Origin: Streptomyces sp. XD-27
GTDB lineage: Bacteria; Actinomycetota; Actinomycetes; Streptomycetales; Streptomycetaceae
Length of the DNA: 64,000 bases
Reading direction: 5' to 3'
Assembly: GCF_030553055.1 (NCBI RefSeq)
Contig: NZ_CP130713.1
Span: forward strand, 7,130,001 to 7,194,000
How positions within the stretch are numbered: the first letter of the stretch is position 1; the number at the start of each line of letters is the position of its first letter. The notes below the pieces were generated by a model that did no database searches, was not told the DNA's origin, and saw only the letters and a program-made list of their open reading frames with translations. Shown here piece by piece: positions 34,555-43,499 of this stretch. Made by a program: the position numbers and the translations under genes.

Positions 34555-35289
34555 ATGCCTGGTGCTCCGGATCCGCAGGGGGCGGAGTCGACAACTGCCG
34601 GTACGTCAGGCCGGCGGGTGCGGGTGCCCGGCGGCGTGCGCGGCCGGCTGGCCGTCGGAGCGCTGACGCTCGCGGTGCTGCTGGGCGGCGGATACGCCGT
34701 CGGGTACGCGGTCGGATACACGGTCTGGGACGGGCCGAGCGGCGACGCCGGAGACAGGCCGGGGGCGTCTGCCGCAAACAGGCGGCAGGCGCCCTCGCGT
34801 ACGGTGGCGAGCCCCATGCCGGAGAAGACGTCCGACGCGGCGTCATTACCTCTGCCGGGCGCGTACCGGATCCGCTCCGCCCTGTCCTCCCTCTGCCTGT
34901 CCGAGAAGGCGGATTCCGAATCGGGCAACGTCTACCAGTCCCACTGCCGGGACAGCATCCCGGCCTACAGCGTGGAGGCGGCTGGTGGCGGCACCTACTG
35001 GATCCACTCCCTCCACCCGGTGTTCGACGAAGGGTGCCTGGGAGTGGCCCGCGGCAGCACCGAGGCGGGCGCCGGGATGACGGACGACTACTGCGGGCAC
35101 CGCGGCAAGGCCGAGCGCTTCCGCCTCGAGGAGGTCCGGACCCCGGTACGGGGCTACCGCATCAAGCCGTCGCACACCGGCCACTGCCTCGCCGCGCCCG
35201 GGGCGACGCCCTGGTCCCGTGTGGTGCAGTTCCCCTGCGCCGCGGGCGACCGCGGGCAGGTCTTCCGCTTCGAACCGGTCGGCCGATGA
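34555..35289 (+). CDS. Single-pass membrane protein with ricin-type beta-trefoil-like domain
   Basis: A 244-residue protein: cytoplasmic Arg-rich start, one membrane helix (about 33-57, with YAVGYAVGYTV), a linker, and a ~150-residue extracellular domain with repeats CLSEKADSESGNVYQSHC, CLGVARGSTEAGAGMTDDYC and CLAAPGATPWSRVVQFPC. The spacing of Cys, small loops and QxF residues (QVFRFEPV) is that of RICIN/CBM13-like beta-trefoils with three subdomains, usually carbohydrate-binding. A run of seven G lies a few bases before the ATG. It may display a sugar-binding domain on the cell surface. Confidence 0.7.
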   Translation: MPGAPDPQGAESTTAGTSGRRVRVPGGVRGRLAVGALTLAVLLGGGYAVGYAVGYTVWDGPSGDAGDRPGASAANRRQAPSRTVASPMPEKTSDAASLPLPGAYRIRSALSSLCLSEKADSESGNVYQSHCRDSIPAYSVEAAGGGTYWIHSLHPVFDEGCLGVARGSTEAGAGMTDDYCGHRGKAERFRLEEVRTPVRGYRIKPSHTGHCLAAPGATPWSRVVQFPCAAGDRGQVFRFEPVGR

Positions 35290-35324
35290 GCGGGCGCTGC
35301 CCGGAACAGGCCCGTTGACCGGCA

Positions 35325-35699
35325 CTAAGGCGCGGCGAACAAGTCGTCGATGTCGGGGGAGAGGTGCGGGCGCAACGCGGCCACCAGGTCGGGGTCGGAG
35401 TCGGCGATGGCCGACAGCACCCTTCTCGTCAGATGGCGGGCGCGCTCGGGTTGCAGTTCGAGGTGGCGGCCGACCTCGCGGACGAGTTCCGCGGCCCCTC
35501 CCGTGGAGCGGGGAACCGTGGCGTACGCCGCGTCGCGGTCGGCGGCGGGCAGCGCGCGCTGCAGCAGCCGCCGCTGCGGAATCTCCAGGTGGAGCGCGAG
35601 CTCGGCGAGGACGATCCTGGCGACGTGTCCGGCGTCCGCGCCCCGGGTGACGCGGACCTCGTCCGCGGCCTCGGCGATCAGCCGTTCGTGAGTGATCAT
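35325..35699 (-). CDS. DUF2267 protein
   Basis: A 124-residue helical protein: VRVTRGADAGHVARIVLAEL, RRLLQRALPAADRDAAYATV and HLTRRVLSAIADSDPDLVAA, the two-repeat pattern of DUF2267. AGGAGG ahead of ATG 35699 is an ideal ribosome site. Role unknown; members are often stress-associated. The sequence between this gene's start and the next gene (35700-35922) shows nothing convincing. Confidence 0.75.
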   Translation of the reverse strand: MITHERLIAEAADEVRVTRGADAGHVARIVLAELALHLEIPQRRLLQRALPAADRDAAYATVPRSTGGAAELVREVGRHLELQPERARHLTRRVLSAIADSDPDLVAALRPHLSPDIDDLFAAP

Positions 35700-35922
35700 G
35701 GTTCCTCCTGGCGGGAGGTTCTGGATGGCGTACGTCCCTCCCCTGGGCGTCCCTCCTGCTGGGCCCCCTCCGAGTACCCAGGGCCGCACCGCCCATGCCC
35801 GGGCGCGCACGATGGACGACCGGGTCGCGGACGTCCCCCGGCTGCCGGCCTCCCACCGCGCGGACGGGCGGCCCGGCAGCCCCTGGGCCCGCCCGTCCGG
35901 CGTCGCCTGAGTTGTCAGCGTC

Positions 35923-36984
35923 CTACGGGTGGGACGGGCCGTCCGCGGCGCGGGGGATGTAGGCCAGGCCGTGGGCGCCCGGCTCGCCCGCGCGGTCGAC
36001 TTCGAGGGTGGTGACGACCCTCAGCCGCCGCAGGTCCACCACGGTCACGGTGCTGGACATGACGTTGGCGACGAAGCCCAGGGAGCCATCCGGCGAGGAG
36101 CTGATGGTGAGGGGGAACTTCCCGACCTCGACCTGTCCGACCTGTTCGAAGGTGTCCGGCGCGAAGACGGTCAGGACGCCGTTGGTCTGCGCGCCCAGCG
36201 CGCTGCCCGGACCGGTGGCCATCCGCAGTTCACCCGCGAGCACCAGGCCGGTGGCCGTGGTGTGGACGGGGAAGACCACGCCTTCGGTGTGCAGGACGTG
36301 CGCCACCTCGTCCTCGGCGGTGTCGATCACGCGGATCCCCGGCCGGTCCTTGGGGTGGGGCCCGAAGTCGCCCTTCGGCGCGGCGACGTAGACGTACCCG
36401 CCGTCGGGTGAGACGTCCAGCCCCTCGCTTCCGGGCACCTCGATCCGTCCGATCAGCCGGTCCTGCTCCAGGTCGACGACCGACACGAACGGCGCCTCCT
36501 TGTTGGCCGCGTAGCCGCGGCGGCCGTCCGGGGTGATCGCGAACCAGTGCGGGCCCGGCGCCATGGTGGAGATCCTGCCGATCCGGCGCCGGTCCCGGGT
36601 GTCGTACACGATCACCCCGCCCGGCTCGGTGTCGGTGGCCTCGACGCTGACGTACAGGCGGTGCCGGGCGGGATCGAGGGCGAGACCGTGCGGCCCGTGG
36701 TCGGGGGAGGTGTCGATGACGTCGACCACCTCGCGGGTGTCGGCGTCGATGACGCTGACGTCGCGGGCCCGGCCCTGGTTCGCGTGGTAGTAGCCCGAGA
36801 CGTAGGTGCCGGTCGCGTACAGCAGCCGGTGCTCGGCGTCGAAGCACAGCTCGTGCGGCTCCGGGGGGAGCGCCAGCACGTCCTGCCGTTCAAAGGTCGC
36901 GGCGTCGAAGAACGTCACGCTCGGGCCGCTCTGGCTGACCACCGCGAGCGTGTCATGGGAAGGGTGCGTTTCCGTGGTGTTCAT
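35923..36984 (-). CDS. YVTN-type beta-propeller protein, probably cytoplasmic
   Basis: A 353-residue beta-propeller with six to seven repeats of the YVTN/lactonase kind: LYATGTYVSGYYHANQGRAR, VSVIDADTREVVDVIDT, LYVSVEATDTEPGGVIVYDT, GYAANKEAPFVSVVDLEQDR, VYVAAPKGDFGP and GFVANVMSSTVTVVDLRRLR. No signal peptide is visible from ATG 36984. Such propellers are lactonases or binding proteins; many His residues between blades (PHGLALDPARHR, HWFAITPDG) could hold a metal. Divergent or unrelated to the LysR gene about 170 bases upstream. Confidence 0.75.
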   Translation of the reverse strand: MNTTETHPSHDTLAVVSQSGPSVTFFDAATFERQDVLALPPEPHELCFDAEHRLLYATGTYVSGYYHANQGRARDVSVIDADTREVVDVIDTSPDHGPHGLALDPARHRLYVSVEATDTEPGGVIVYDTRDRRRIGRISTMAPGPHWFAITPDGRRGYAANKEAPFVSVVDLEQDRLIGRIEVPGSEGLDVSPDGGYVYVAAPKGDFGPHPKDRPGIRVIDTAEDEVAHVLHTEGVVFPVHTTATGLVLAGELRMATGPGSALGAQTNGVLTVFAPDTFEQVGQVEVGKFPLTISSSPDGSLGFVANVMSSTVTVVDLRRLRVVTTLEVDRAGEPGAHGLAYIPRAADGPSHP

Positions 36985-37156
36985 GCCGCGAGCCTGGTCG
37001 ACGGCCCGGCCGGTGATCCAATGCCGCCTGGGCAAGGTGTCGTTGCACCGGGCGAAGGAATCCTGGTGGAGGCGCACGGACAGGGCGGGCGACGTGACGC
37101 GGATCACCGACCGTCCGGGTCATCCATCGCCGGCGGCGCCGATCGGTCGGCCCCGC

Positions 37157-38125
37157 TCAGGCGTACGCCACCGGGGCCGCCTCGGGATGCCGCGCGCGCC
37201 AGCGGGCGTACGCGGGGCTCGCGGCGCAGGTGGCCAGGTAGCCGGCGGCGACGTCGCGCAGGATCTCGTCGCCGTGCGCGGCGAGCGGACCCTCGCGGTG
37301 CCAGGCCAGGAGGTGCCGGTACCAGAGCGGGTTCCCGCGCAGGGGGCGGACGGTGACGCCGGGGACCTCGATGAAGGTGGCCTGGCAGAGGCTGACCGCC
37401 AGCCCCGCCCTGACCAGCTCGATCAGCTGACGCCCCTCGGCCTCGTACGGCGCGTGCGGGCGGCGGTCCGCCAGGGCGACGGCGGATGACCAGTATTCGC
37501 GGGTCCGGTCGCGGTCGGGGCGGGGCACGGCCCAGTCCTCGTCGGCGAGCTGCTCCAGACCCACCTCTTCCTGCGCCGCCAGGGGGTGGGCCGCCGGCAG
37601 CAGGGCGAAGACGGGCTCGGTGACCAGCGGGGTGAGCACCACCCCGTCGCGCGGCGGGAGTTCCTGGTCGGGGTGGTCGCCGAGGACCGCCGCTTCCAGT
37701 CGGCCCGCGGCCAGGTCGTCCAGCAGCGGCGCGGGGGAGTACTGGCAGCGCGAGGTCACCTCGGCTTCCGGCAGCGCCGCCCGTACCGCCACGACGAGCC
37801 GGGCGAGCAGCGGGGCGCCGACCGAGCCGAGGCGGACCCGTTCCGGGGCCGCGCGGACGCGGGTGGCCCGCGCGGTGTCGGCGAGGAGCGCGTCGACCCC
37901 CGGAAGGATGGCGCGCGCCCGCTCCAGCACCAGGTCGCCGAAGGGCGTGGGCGCCACCCCGGCCTTCCTGCGGTCGAAGAGCACCCCGCCCAGCATCGCC
38001 TCGATGCGCCGCAGCTGGGTGCTGAGCCCCGGCTGGGTCATGCCCAGCCGGGCGGCGGCGCGGGTGAGGCTGCCGGCCTCGGCGATCGCGCACACCACGC
38101 GCAGATGCCGTACCTCCAGATCCAT
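37157..38125 (-). CDS. LysR-family regulator divergent from the M6 protease
   Basis: A 322-residue LysR regulator: HTH MDLEVRHLRVVCAIAEAGSL, TRAAARLGMTQPGLSTQLRR, then the effector-binding domain (VRLGSVGAPLLARLVVAVRA, AVLGDHPDQELPPRDGVVLT, GRQLIELVRAGLAVSLCQAT). It is divergently transcribed from the secreted metalloprotease gene with only 98 bases between starts, the same geometry as the classical streptomycete LysR-type regulators (MprR/SnpR) that activate adjacent small neutral protease genes. It therefore probably controls that protease. Confidence 0.9.
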   Translation of the reverse strand: MDLEVRHLRVVCAIAEAGSLTRAAARLGMTQPGLSTQLRRIEAMLGGVLFDRRKAGVAPTPFGDLVLERARAILPGVDALLADTARATRVRAAPERVRLGSVGAPLLARLVVAVRAALPEAEVTSRCQYSPAPLLDDLAAGRLEAAVLGDHPDQELPPRDGVVLTPLVTEPVFALLPAAHPLAAQEEVGLEQLADEDWAVPRPDRDRTREYWSSAVALADRRPHAPYEAEGRQLIELVRAGLAVSLCQATFIEVPGVTVRPLRGNPLWYRHLLAWHREGPLAAHGDEILRDVAAGYLATCAASPAYARWRARHPEAAPVAYA

Positions 38126-38186
38126 GGCGCGGATGTTATGGACCGGCGACAGCTTTCGGACAGTGGCCGGAGACCGTCAAGATTAT

Positions 38187-38198
38187 GTGAAATGTCAC
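38187..38198 (+). promoter_or_regulatory. Operator-like motif upstream of the second M6 protease (site D)
   Basis: GTGAAATGTCAC within TTATGTGAAATGTCACACGG, 26-37 bases before the protease ATG. It shares ATGTGAAAT with sites at 16644, 45312 and 45419, and is a good palindrome (TGTGA-4-TCACA). Confidence 0.55.
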
Positions 38199-38223
38199 AC
38201 GGCACACTCGGAGGTTGTTGCCC

Positions 38224-39423
38224 ATGAGACGGTCCCATCCCCTGACGGCGGCGCGCGGAGCGGTCCTGGCCGGCCTGGTCGCCGCATCGATCGTGCTCCT
38301 TCCCGGTACGCCTCCCGTCCAGGCGGCACCCAAGGCGCCGGACAGGGTGTCGGACTGCGCCCTGCGCGGCACCACCGGCTGGACGGACGAGGGGCACACC
38401 ACCGACTCCTCCGTCTTCCAGCGCCCCACCGGGACCAAGAAGGTCGCCATGATCTTCGTGGACTTCCCGGACGCACCCGCCACGGAGTCCCCGGCCGACG
38501 ACGCGGCCCAGATCACGCCCGGCGCGGACTGGGTGCGGAACGCCTCGTACGGCAAGACCCGGCTGGCCATCAGCCAGCACCAGCGCTGGGTGCGGATGCC
38601 GCACAACTCGACGGACTACGGCTTCGAGCGCGGCCTCACCCACGAGACCCACGAGGCGTACATCAAGGACGCGGTGCGGGCGGCCGACCCGGATGTGGAC
38701 TTCTCCGCCTACGACATGGTGTACGTCGTGGCGACGAAGAACGCGAAGGCCATCTCCTTCACCCCCACCTACATCTACGACCCGGGCACGGAGGGAGTCG
38801 TCGCCGACGGCAACCGGCTCAAGTGGGCGGTCACCTTCGGCCAGGACATGTGGCACTGGGGCCCCAAGCTGGTGGGCCACGAGACCGCGCACACCTTCGG
38901 CCTGCCCGACCTGTACGCGTTCGACGGCACCGACGCCCACCGCCACGTCGGCGGCTGGGACGTGATGGGCCTGATCAGCGGCGCGGGACCGCAGTACTTC
39001 GCCTGGCACTCCTGGAAGCTCGGCTGGACCGCCGACCGCCAGGTCGTCTGCCGGGCATCGAAGGGCAGCACCACCGTGCACCTGAAGGCGGTCGAGTCCG
39101 GCGGCGGCAAGAAGATGGCCGTCGTACGCACCAGCCCCACCACCGCGTACGTCGTCGAATCGCGGCGGAAGGTCCAGGCGGACACGGGCCTGTGCGCGAC
39201 CGGCGCGCTGGTCTACAAGGTCGACTCGTCCGTCGAGACCGGCAAGGGGCCGATCCGGGTGATGGACGCCGAGCCCGACGCCACACCGGCGAGCGGCTGC
39301 CGTCCGCTGGACGACGCTCCCTACGGGGCGGGTGAGTCGTTCACCGACTCCGCGGCCGGTGTGACCATCAAGGTGCTGAGCTCCGACGCGGGCGGTGACA
39401 CGGTCCGCGTCACCAAGTCGTAG
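38224..39423 (+). CDS. Secreted M6-type metalloprotease
   Basis: A 399-residue secreted protease: signal peptide (about 1-35, cleaving near VQA/AP), then VAMIFVDFPDAPATESP, typical of M6-domain starts, and zinc motif HETAHTFGLPD at 219-229 with GGWDVMGLISGAGPQYFAWH carrying the Met-turn. It lacks the large C-terminal domains of the other M6 protease in the window. GGAGG nine bases before ATG 38224 supports the start. The divergent LysR gene and the shared operator-like motif suggest induction together with the oligopeptide/hydroxyproline genes downstream: it would generate peptides for the transporter. Confidence 0.9.
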   Translation: MRRSHPLTAARGAVLAGLVAASIVLLPGTPPVQAAPKAPDRVSDCALRGTTGWTDEGHTTDSSVFQRPTGTKKVAMIFVDFPDAPATESPADDAAQITPGADWVRNASYGKTRLAISQHQRWVRMPHNSTDYGFERGLTHETHEAYIKDAVRAADPDVDFSAYDMVYVVATKNAKAISFTPTYIYDPGTEGVVADGNRLKWAVTFGQDMWHWGPKLVGHETAHTFGLPDLYAFDGTDAHRHVGGWDVMGLISGAGPQYFAWHSWKLGWTADRQVVCRASKGSTTVHLKAVESGGGKKMAVVRTSPTTAYVVESRRKVQADTGLCATGALVYKVDSSVETGKGPIRVMDAEPDATPASGCRPLDDAPYGAGESFTDSAAGVTIKVLSSDAGGDTVRVTKS

Positions 39424-39438
39424 GTGGCCGGACAGACC

Positions 39439-39472
39439 AGTGCCCTGGATCCCGCCCGGGATCCAGGGCACT
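39439..39472. terminator. Perfect long hairpin after the M6 protease
   Basis: AGTGCCCTGGATCCCG pairs perfectly with CGGGATCCAGGGCACT with a 2-base loop, 15 bases after the protease stop. Confidence 0.9.
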
Positions 39473-39484
39473 CCTGTCGCTACG

Positions 39485-39529
39485 GAGGCTCCGCTCCCAG
39501 ACCCCCCTGCGGTCCGGGGGCGGAGCCTC
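39485..39529. terminator. Second hairpin, serving the transporter operon
   Basis: GAGGCTCCGC pairs with GCGGAGCCTC around a 25-base loop that itself contains an inner C-run/G-run stem. It lies four bases from the end of the minus-strand transporter operon. Confidence 0.75.
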
Positions 39530-39532
39530 GTC

Positions 39533-40513
39533 TCAGGCCCCCTCGGGGAAGTGGCAGGCCACCTCCCGGGCCTCGCCCGGGCGGGTGATCCGCAGCAGGG
39601 GGGCCTCGCTCCGGCAGATGTCCTGCGCCTTGGCGCAGCGCGGGTGGAAGGTGCAGCCGGGTGGGGGAGAGGCCGGGCTCGGCGGGTCGCCGAGCAGGGT
39701 GATCCGCTCCCGGCTCCGCTCGGCCGCCGGATCCGGCAGCGGGACGGCCGACAGCAGCGCCCTGGTGTACGGATGGGCGGGGGCCGCGTAGACCCGCTCC
39801 TTCTCGCCGATCTCGACGATGCGGCCCAGGTACATCACGGCGACCCGGTCGCAGACCCGCTTGACCACCGACAGGTCGTGGGCGATGAACAGGTAGGCGA
39901 GGCCGAGCTCCCGTTGCAGTCGTTCCATCAGGTTGACGATCTGGGCCTGTACGGAGACGTCGAGCGCCGAGACCGGTTCGTCGGCGACCACGAGCCGGGG
40001 GCCGGTGGCCAGCGAGCGGGCGATGCCGATGCGCTGGGCCTGCCCGCCGGAGAACTCGTGCGGATAGCGGTCGATGTGCTCGGGGATGAGCCCGACCAGC
40101 TCCATCAGCTCCACCGCGCGCTTGCGCGCGTCCGCCGCCGAACTGCCCTGCACCAGCAGCGGGTCGGAGATGATCCGGGCCACGGTCTGGCGGGGGTTGA
40201 GCGAGGAGTGCGGGTCCTGGAAGACCATCTGGAGGTCCTTGCGCAGCGGTTTGAGCGCGCGCTGCGACAGGTGGCTGATGTCGCGTCCGTCGTAGGTGAT
40301 CGAGCCGGCGGTGGGTTCGAGGAGCCGGACGATCATGCGGCCGGTGGTGGACTTGCCACAGCCGGACTCGCCGACCAGGCCCAGCGTCTCGCCCGCCGCC
40401 ACGTCGAAGCTGATGCCGTCGACGGCCCGGACCGGGGCCGAGCGGGCCCGCTTGCCGGGAAAGGCCATCGTCACGTCTCGTACGGAGAGCAGGGGTTCGG
40501 CGGTGGTGGTCAT
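39533..40513 (-). CDS. Oligopeptide ABC transporter ATP-binding protein (OppF/DppF-type)
   Basis: A 326-residue ATPase. Walker [14 protein letters not shown]-loop [16 protein letters not shown], signature [15 protein letters not shown], Walker [18 protein letters not shown]-loop FIAHDLSV, and the C-terminal oligopeptide-type region with four Cys ([26 protein letters not shown]), which in this family binds an iron-sulphur cluster or structural metal. It overlaps the upstream OppD-type gene (ATGA). Last gene of a five-gene operon; powers import of peptides. Confidence 0.95.
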   Translation of the reverse strand: MTTTAEPLLSVRDVTMAFPGKRARSAPVRAVDGISFDVAAGETLGLVGESGCGKSTTGRMIVRLLEPTAGSITYDGRDISHLSQRALKPLRKDLQMVFQDPHSSLNPRQTVARIISDPLLVQGSSAADARKRAVELMELVGLIPEHIDRYPHEFSGGQAQRIGIARSLATGPRLVVADEPVSALDVSVQAQIVNLMERLQRELGLAYLFIAHDLSVVKRVCDRVAVMYLGRIVEIGEKERVYAAPAHPYTRALLSAVPLPDPAAERSRERITLLGDPPSPASPPPGCTFHPRCAKAQDICRSEAPLLRITRPGEAREVACHFPEGA

Positions 40514-41559
40514 GAGGCGACGCCTTCGTGCGCGGGGAGATGACAGGCGACCGGGTGGCCGGTCGGGCCGCCGAACGACGGGCGCTCGGTCTCGCAGCGG
40601 GTCCGCTCCTCGTCCGAGGCGGTCGCCAGCCGCGGGCAGCGGGGCGCGAACGCGCAACCGGGGGCGGGGGTGAGCAGGGACGGCGGGCTGCCGGGGATCG
40701 CCCGCAGCGGCTCGTCGTCCCGGTCGTCGAGGCGCGGGAGGGAGTCGAGCAGACCGCGGGTGTAGGGATGGGACGGGGCGGCGAACAGCAGGTCCACCGG
40801 CGCCTGTTCGGCGGCCCGGCCGCCGTACATCACCAGCACCTCGTGGGCGACCCGGGCGACGACCCCCAGATCGTGCGTGATCATGATGACCGCCAGGCCC
40901 CGGTCCTGCTGCAACCGGGCGATCAGCTCCAGGATCTGGGCCTGGACGGTGACGTCCAGCGCCGTGGTCGGCTCGTCGGCGATGAGCAGATCCGGCTCGC
41001 AGGCCAGCGCCATGGCGATCATCACGCGCTGCCGCATGCCGCCGGAGAACTGGTGCGGGTACTCGCCCGCCCGGCGGCGCGGCTCGGGGATGCCCACCTC
41101 GGCGAGCGCCTCGATCGCCCGCTCCCGGGCCGCTTTGCGGCGGGAGCCGAAGTGGACCCGGTGGTGTTCGGCGATCTGCTCGCCCACGGTGTAGTACGGG
41201 TGCAGGCTGGAGAGCGGGTCCTGGAAGACCATCGCCATCTTCCGGCCGCGCAGCCGGTTCAGCCCGCGCTCGGGCAGGCCGACCAGCTCCTGCCCGTCGA
41301 GGACGACGGAGCCGGTGGTCTCGGCGCCCGTGTGCAGGCCCATCACCGCCATCGAGGTGACGGACTTGCCGGAGCCGGACTCCCCGACGATGCCGAGGGT
41401 CCGCCCCCGGTGCACGTCGAAGCCGAGGGAGTCGACGGCCCGGACCGGGCCGTGTTTCGTGGCGAAGGTGACGGTCAGGTCCCGTACGGACAGCAGGGGC
41501 GCGGAGCCGGCCGTCTCAGGGGCGGCCGACACGGGGTCAGCCATCACAGGGTCGGCCAT
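40510..41559 (-). CDS. Oligopeptide ABC transporter ATP-binding protein (OppD/DppD-type)
   Basis: A 349-residue ATPase with Walker [16 protein letters not shown]-loop [16 protein letters not shown], signature [15 protein letters not shown], Walker [17 protein letters not shown], and C-terminal CAFAPRCP region. The start [10 protein letters not shown] contains a short repeat, so translation could begin at either of two ATGs; ATG 41559 overlaps the permease stop (TGATG). Partner of the OppF-type ATPase as the usual heterodimer. Confidence 0.95.
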   Translation of the reverse strand: MADPVMADPVSAAPETAGSAPLLSVRDLTVTFATKHGPVRAVDSLGFDVHRGRTLGIVGESGSGKSVTSMAVMGLHTGAETTGSVVLDGQELVGLPERGLNRLRGRKMAMVFQDPLSSLHPYYTVGEQIAEHHRVHFGSRRKAARERAIEALAEVGIPEPRRRAGEYPHQFSGGMRQRVMIAMALACEPDLLIADEPTTALDVTVQAQILELIARLQQDRGLAVIMITHDLGVVARVAHEVLVMYGGRAAEQAPVDLLFAAPSHPYTRGLLDSLPRLDDRDDEPLRAIPGSPPSLLTPAPGCAFAPRCPRLATASDEERTRCETERPSFGGPTGHPVACHLPAHEGVAS

Positions 41560-42545
41560 CAGTACCTCACTCGCGGGTCGACGACGGCGTACAGCAGGTC
41601 GACGGCCAGGTTGGCGACGACGATGAAGGTGGCGGCGAGCAGCGTGACGCCGAGGATGACCGGTTGGTCGCCGCTGGACAGCGCGCCGTAGAAGAGCCGT
41701 CCGATGCCGGGGAGCCCGAAGATGGACTCGGTGATCACCGCGCCCGCCAGCAGCCCGCCCAGGTCCATGCCGAAGATGGTCAGGATCGGGGTCATGCCCG
41801 CCCGCAGCCCGTGCTTGACGACGACGGTGCGGCGCGGCAGGCCCTTGGCGCGGGCGGTGCGGATGTAGGGCTCCGCCATCGTCTCGATCATCGAACTGCG
41901 GCTCTGCCGCGCGTACATCGCCGCGTACAGGATGGCCAGCGCCAGCCAGGGCAGCAGCAGGTTCGACGCCCAGTCCACCGGGTCGTCCGCGAACGGCACG
42001 TAACTCGGGTAGGGCAGCCAGCCGGCCGTCCGGATCACCCCGTAGATCATCAGCATCGAGGTGAAGTAGACCGGCAGCGAGGCGGCGGCCACGGCGCCGA
42101 CCATCAGCACCTTGTCGGTGAGGGTGTCCTTGCGCAGGGCGGCGACGACCCCCGCGGAGAGCCCGAGGGCCAGCCAGAGCACGGCGGCGCCGAAGGCCAG
42201 CGAGGCGGAGACCGGCAGACGGTCCATCAGCAGGTCCCAGACGGGCTCGCTGTTCTCGTAGGAGTAGCCGAAGCACGGGAAGTCGCAGTGCAGCTCGTAC
42301 TGGCCCGACCCCATGGTGCGGCCGGTGAAGATGCCGGTGACGAAGTCGCCGAACTGCTTCCAGAGCGGCTGGTCGAGACCCATGTGCGCACGGATCGCCT
42401 CCAGCCGCTCGTTGCTGCACGACTTGCCGCACGCCGCGGCAGCCGGGTCGGAGGGCAGGACGAAGAAGATGGTGAAGGTGACGGCGGCGATGGCGATCAG
42501 CACGCCGAGGACACCGAGCAGCCGGCGCCCGATGTAGAGGATCAT
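41559..42545 (-). CDS. Oligopeptide ABC transporter permease (OppB/DppB-type)
   Basis: A 328-residue permease with six membrane helices; the first (LLGVLGVLIAIAAVTFTIFF) is followed by a periplasm-facing stretch with several Cys (ACGKSCSNE, HCDFPC), which is less usual. The EAA loop is YIRTARAKGLPRRTVVVKHG. Overlaps both neighbours (ATGA with the C-type permease, TGATG with OppD). Confidence 0.93.
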   Translation of the reverse strand: MILYIGRRLLGVLGVLIAIAAVTFTIFFVLPSDPAAAACGKSCSNERLEAIRAHMGLDQPLWKQFGDFVTGIFTGRTMGSGQYELHCDFPCFGYSYENSEPVWDLLMDRLPVSASLAFGAAVLWLALGLSAGVVAALRKDTLTDKVLMVGAVAAASLPVYFTSMLMIYGVIRTAGWLPYPSYVPFADDPVDWASNLLLPWLALAILYAAMYARQSRSSMIETMAEPYIRTARAKGLPRRTVVVKHGLRAGMTPILTIFGMDLGGLLAGAVITESIFGLPGIGRLFYGALSSGDQPVILGVTLLAATFIVVANLAVDLLYAVVDPRVRY

Positions 42546-43485
42546 GTGCGGCTTCCCCTCGGGTCCAGCACGTCCCGCAGCGCGTCGCCGAGCAGCGTGA
42601 ACGCGAGCACGGTGAGGAAGAGGCAGGTGCTGGGGATGACGAAGTACATGGGGTCGGTGTCGTAGAAGGCGACGCTCTCGGCGATCATCTGGCCCCAGGA
42701 CGGGGTGGGCGGGCGGACGCCGACGCCCAGATAGCTCAGCGCCGCCTCGGTGGCGATCATCCCGGGGATGATCAGCGTGGTGTACGCGATGACCGGCCCG
42801 GCGACGCCCGGGAGGATGTCCCGGGTGAGGATCCGCCAGGGGCCCGATCCGCCGACGCGGGCGGCGTCGACGTACTCGCGGTGCTTGAGCGAGAGCGTCT
42901 GGCCGCGCACCACGCGGGCGATGCCGGGCCAGCCGAAGAGCCCGATGACGGCGATCATCAGCACGATCCGGTTGACGTCCCGCGCCACCGACATCATCGC
43001 GATCATGAAGATCAGGGACGGGAAGGACATGGTGAGGTCCATCAGCCGGGAGAGCACCGCGTCGGTGCGGCCGCCGAAGTAGCCGGCCGCGATCCCGGCC
43101 GCCGTGCCGACGATCACGACGATCGCGGTGGCGGCGAAGGCGATGAGCAGCGAGACCTGGGCGCCGTGCACCACCCGGGCGAACAGGTCGCGGCCGGTGA
43201 CGGGTTCGACGCCGAGCCAGTGCTCGGCGGAGATCCCGCCGAGCGGCCCGATCGGCGTTCCGCCCAGGTAGGGGTCGACGGCGGTCTTGTCGAACTCGTC
43301 GGGCTCCCAGCCGCCCAGCTTGCTCAGCAGCGGGCGGCCACCGCCATGACCGCGAAGAGCGCGATCACGACGAGGGAGATCTTGACGGAGAGGCGGCGGC
43401 TCAGCTGCGCGCGGGCGAGCTGCCAGGGGCCGCTGCCCGCCGGGGCGGCCTTGGCGGCCGGGGCGCTTGTGGAGGTGGTGGCCAT
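42542..43485 (-). CDS. Oligopeptide ABC transporter permease (OppC/DppC-type), with a frameshift near the N-terminus
   Basis: The start is ATG 43485 (GAGGAGCG upstream) and the N-terminal frame gives SRRLSVKISLVVIALFAVMA before a stop; in the neighbouring frame the protein goes on with PLLSKLGGWEPDEFDKTAVD and a full DppC body including YVDAARVGGSGPWRILTRDI (EAA loop). One missing base in the G/C-rich 43331-43345 stretch explains it, within the first membrane helix. All other operon genes except the binding protein are intact, so an error in the sequence or a recent loss are both possible. Confidence 0.85.
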
Positions 43486-43499
43486 GGTGGGGGCGCTCC

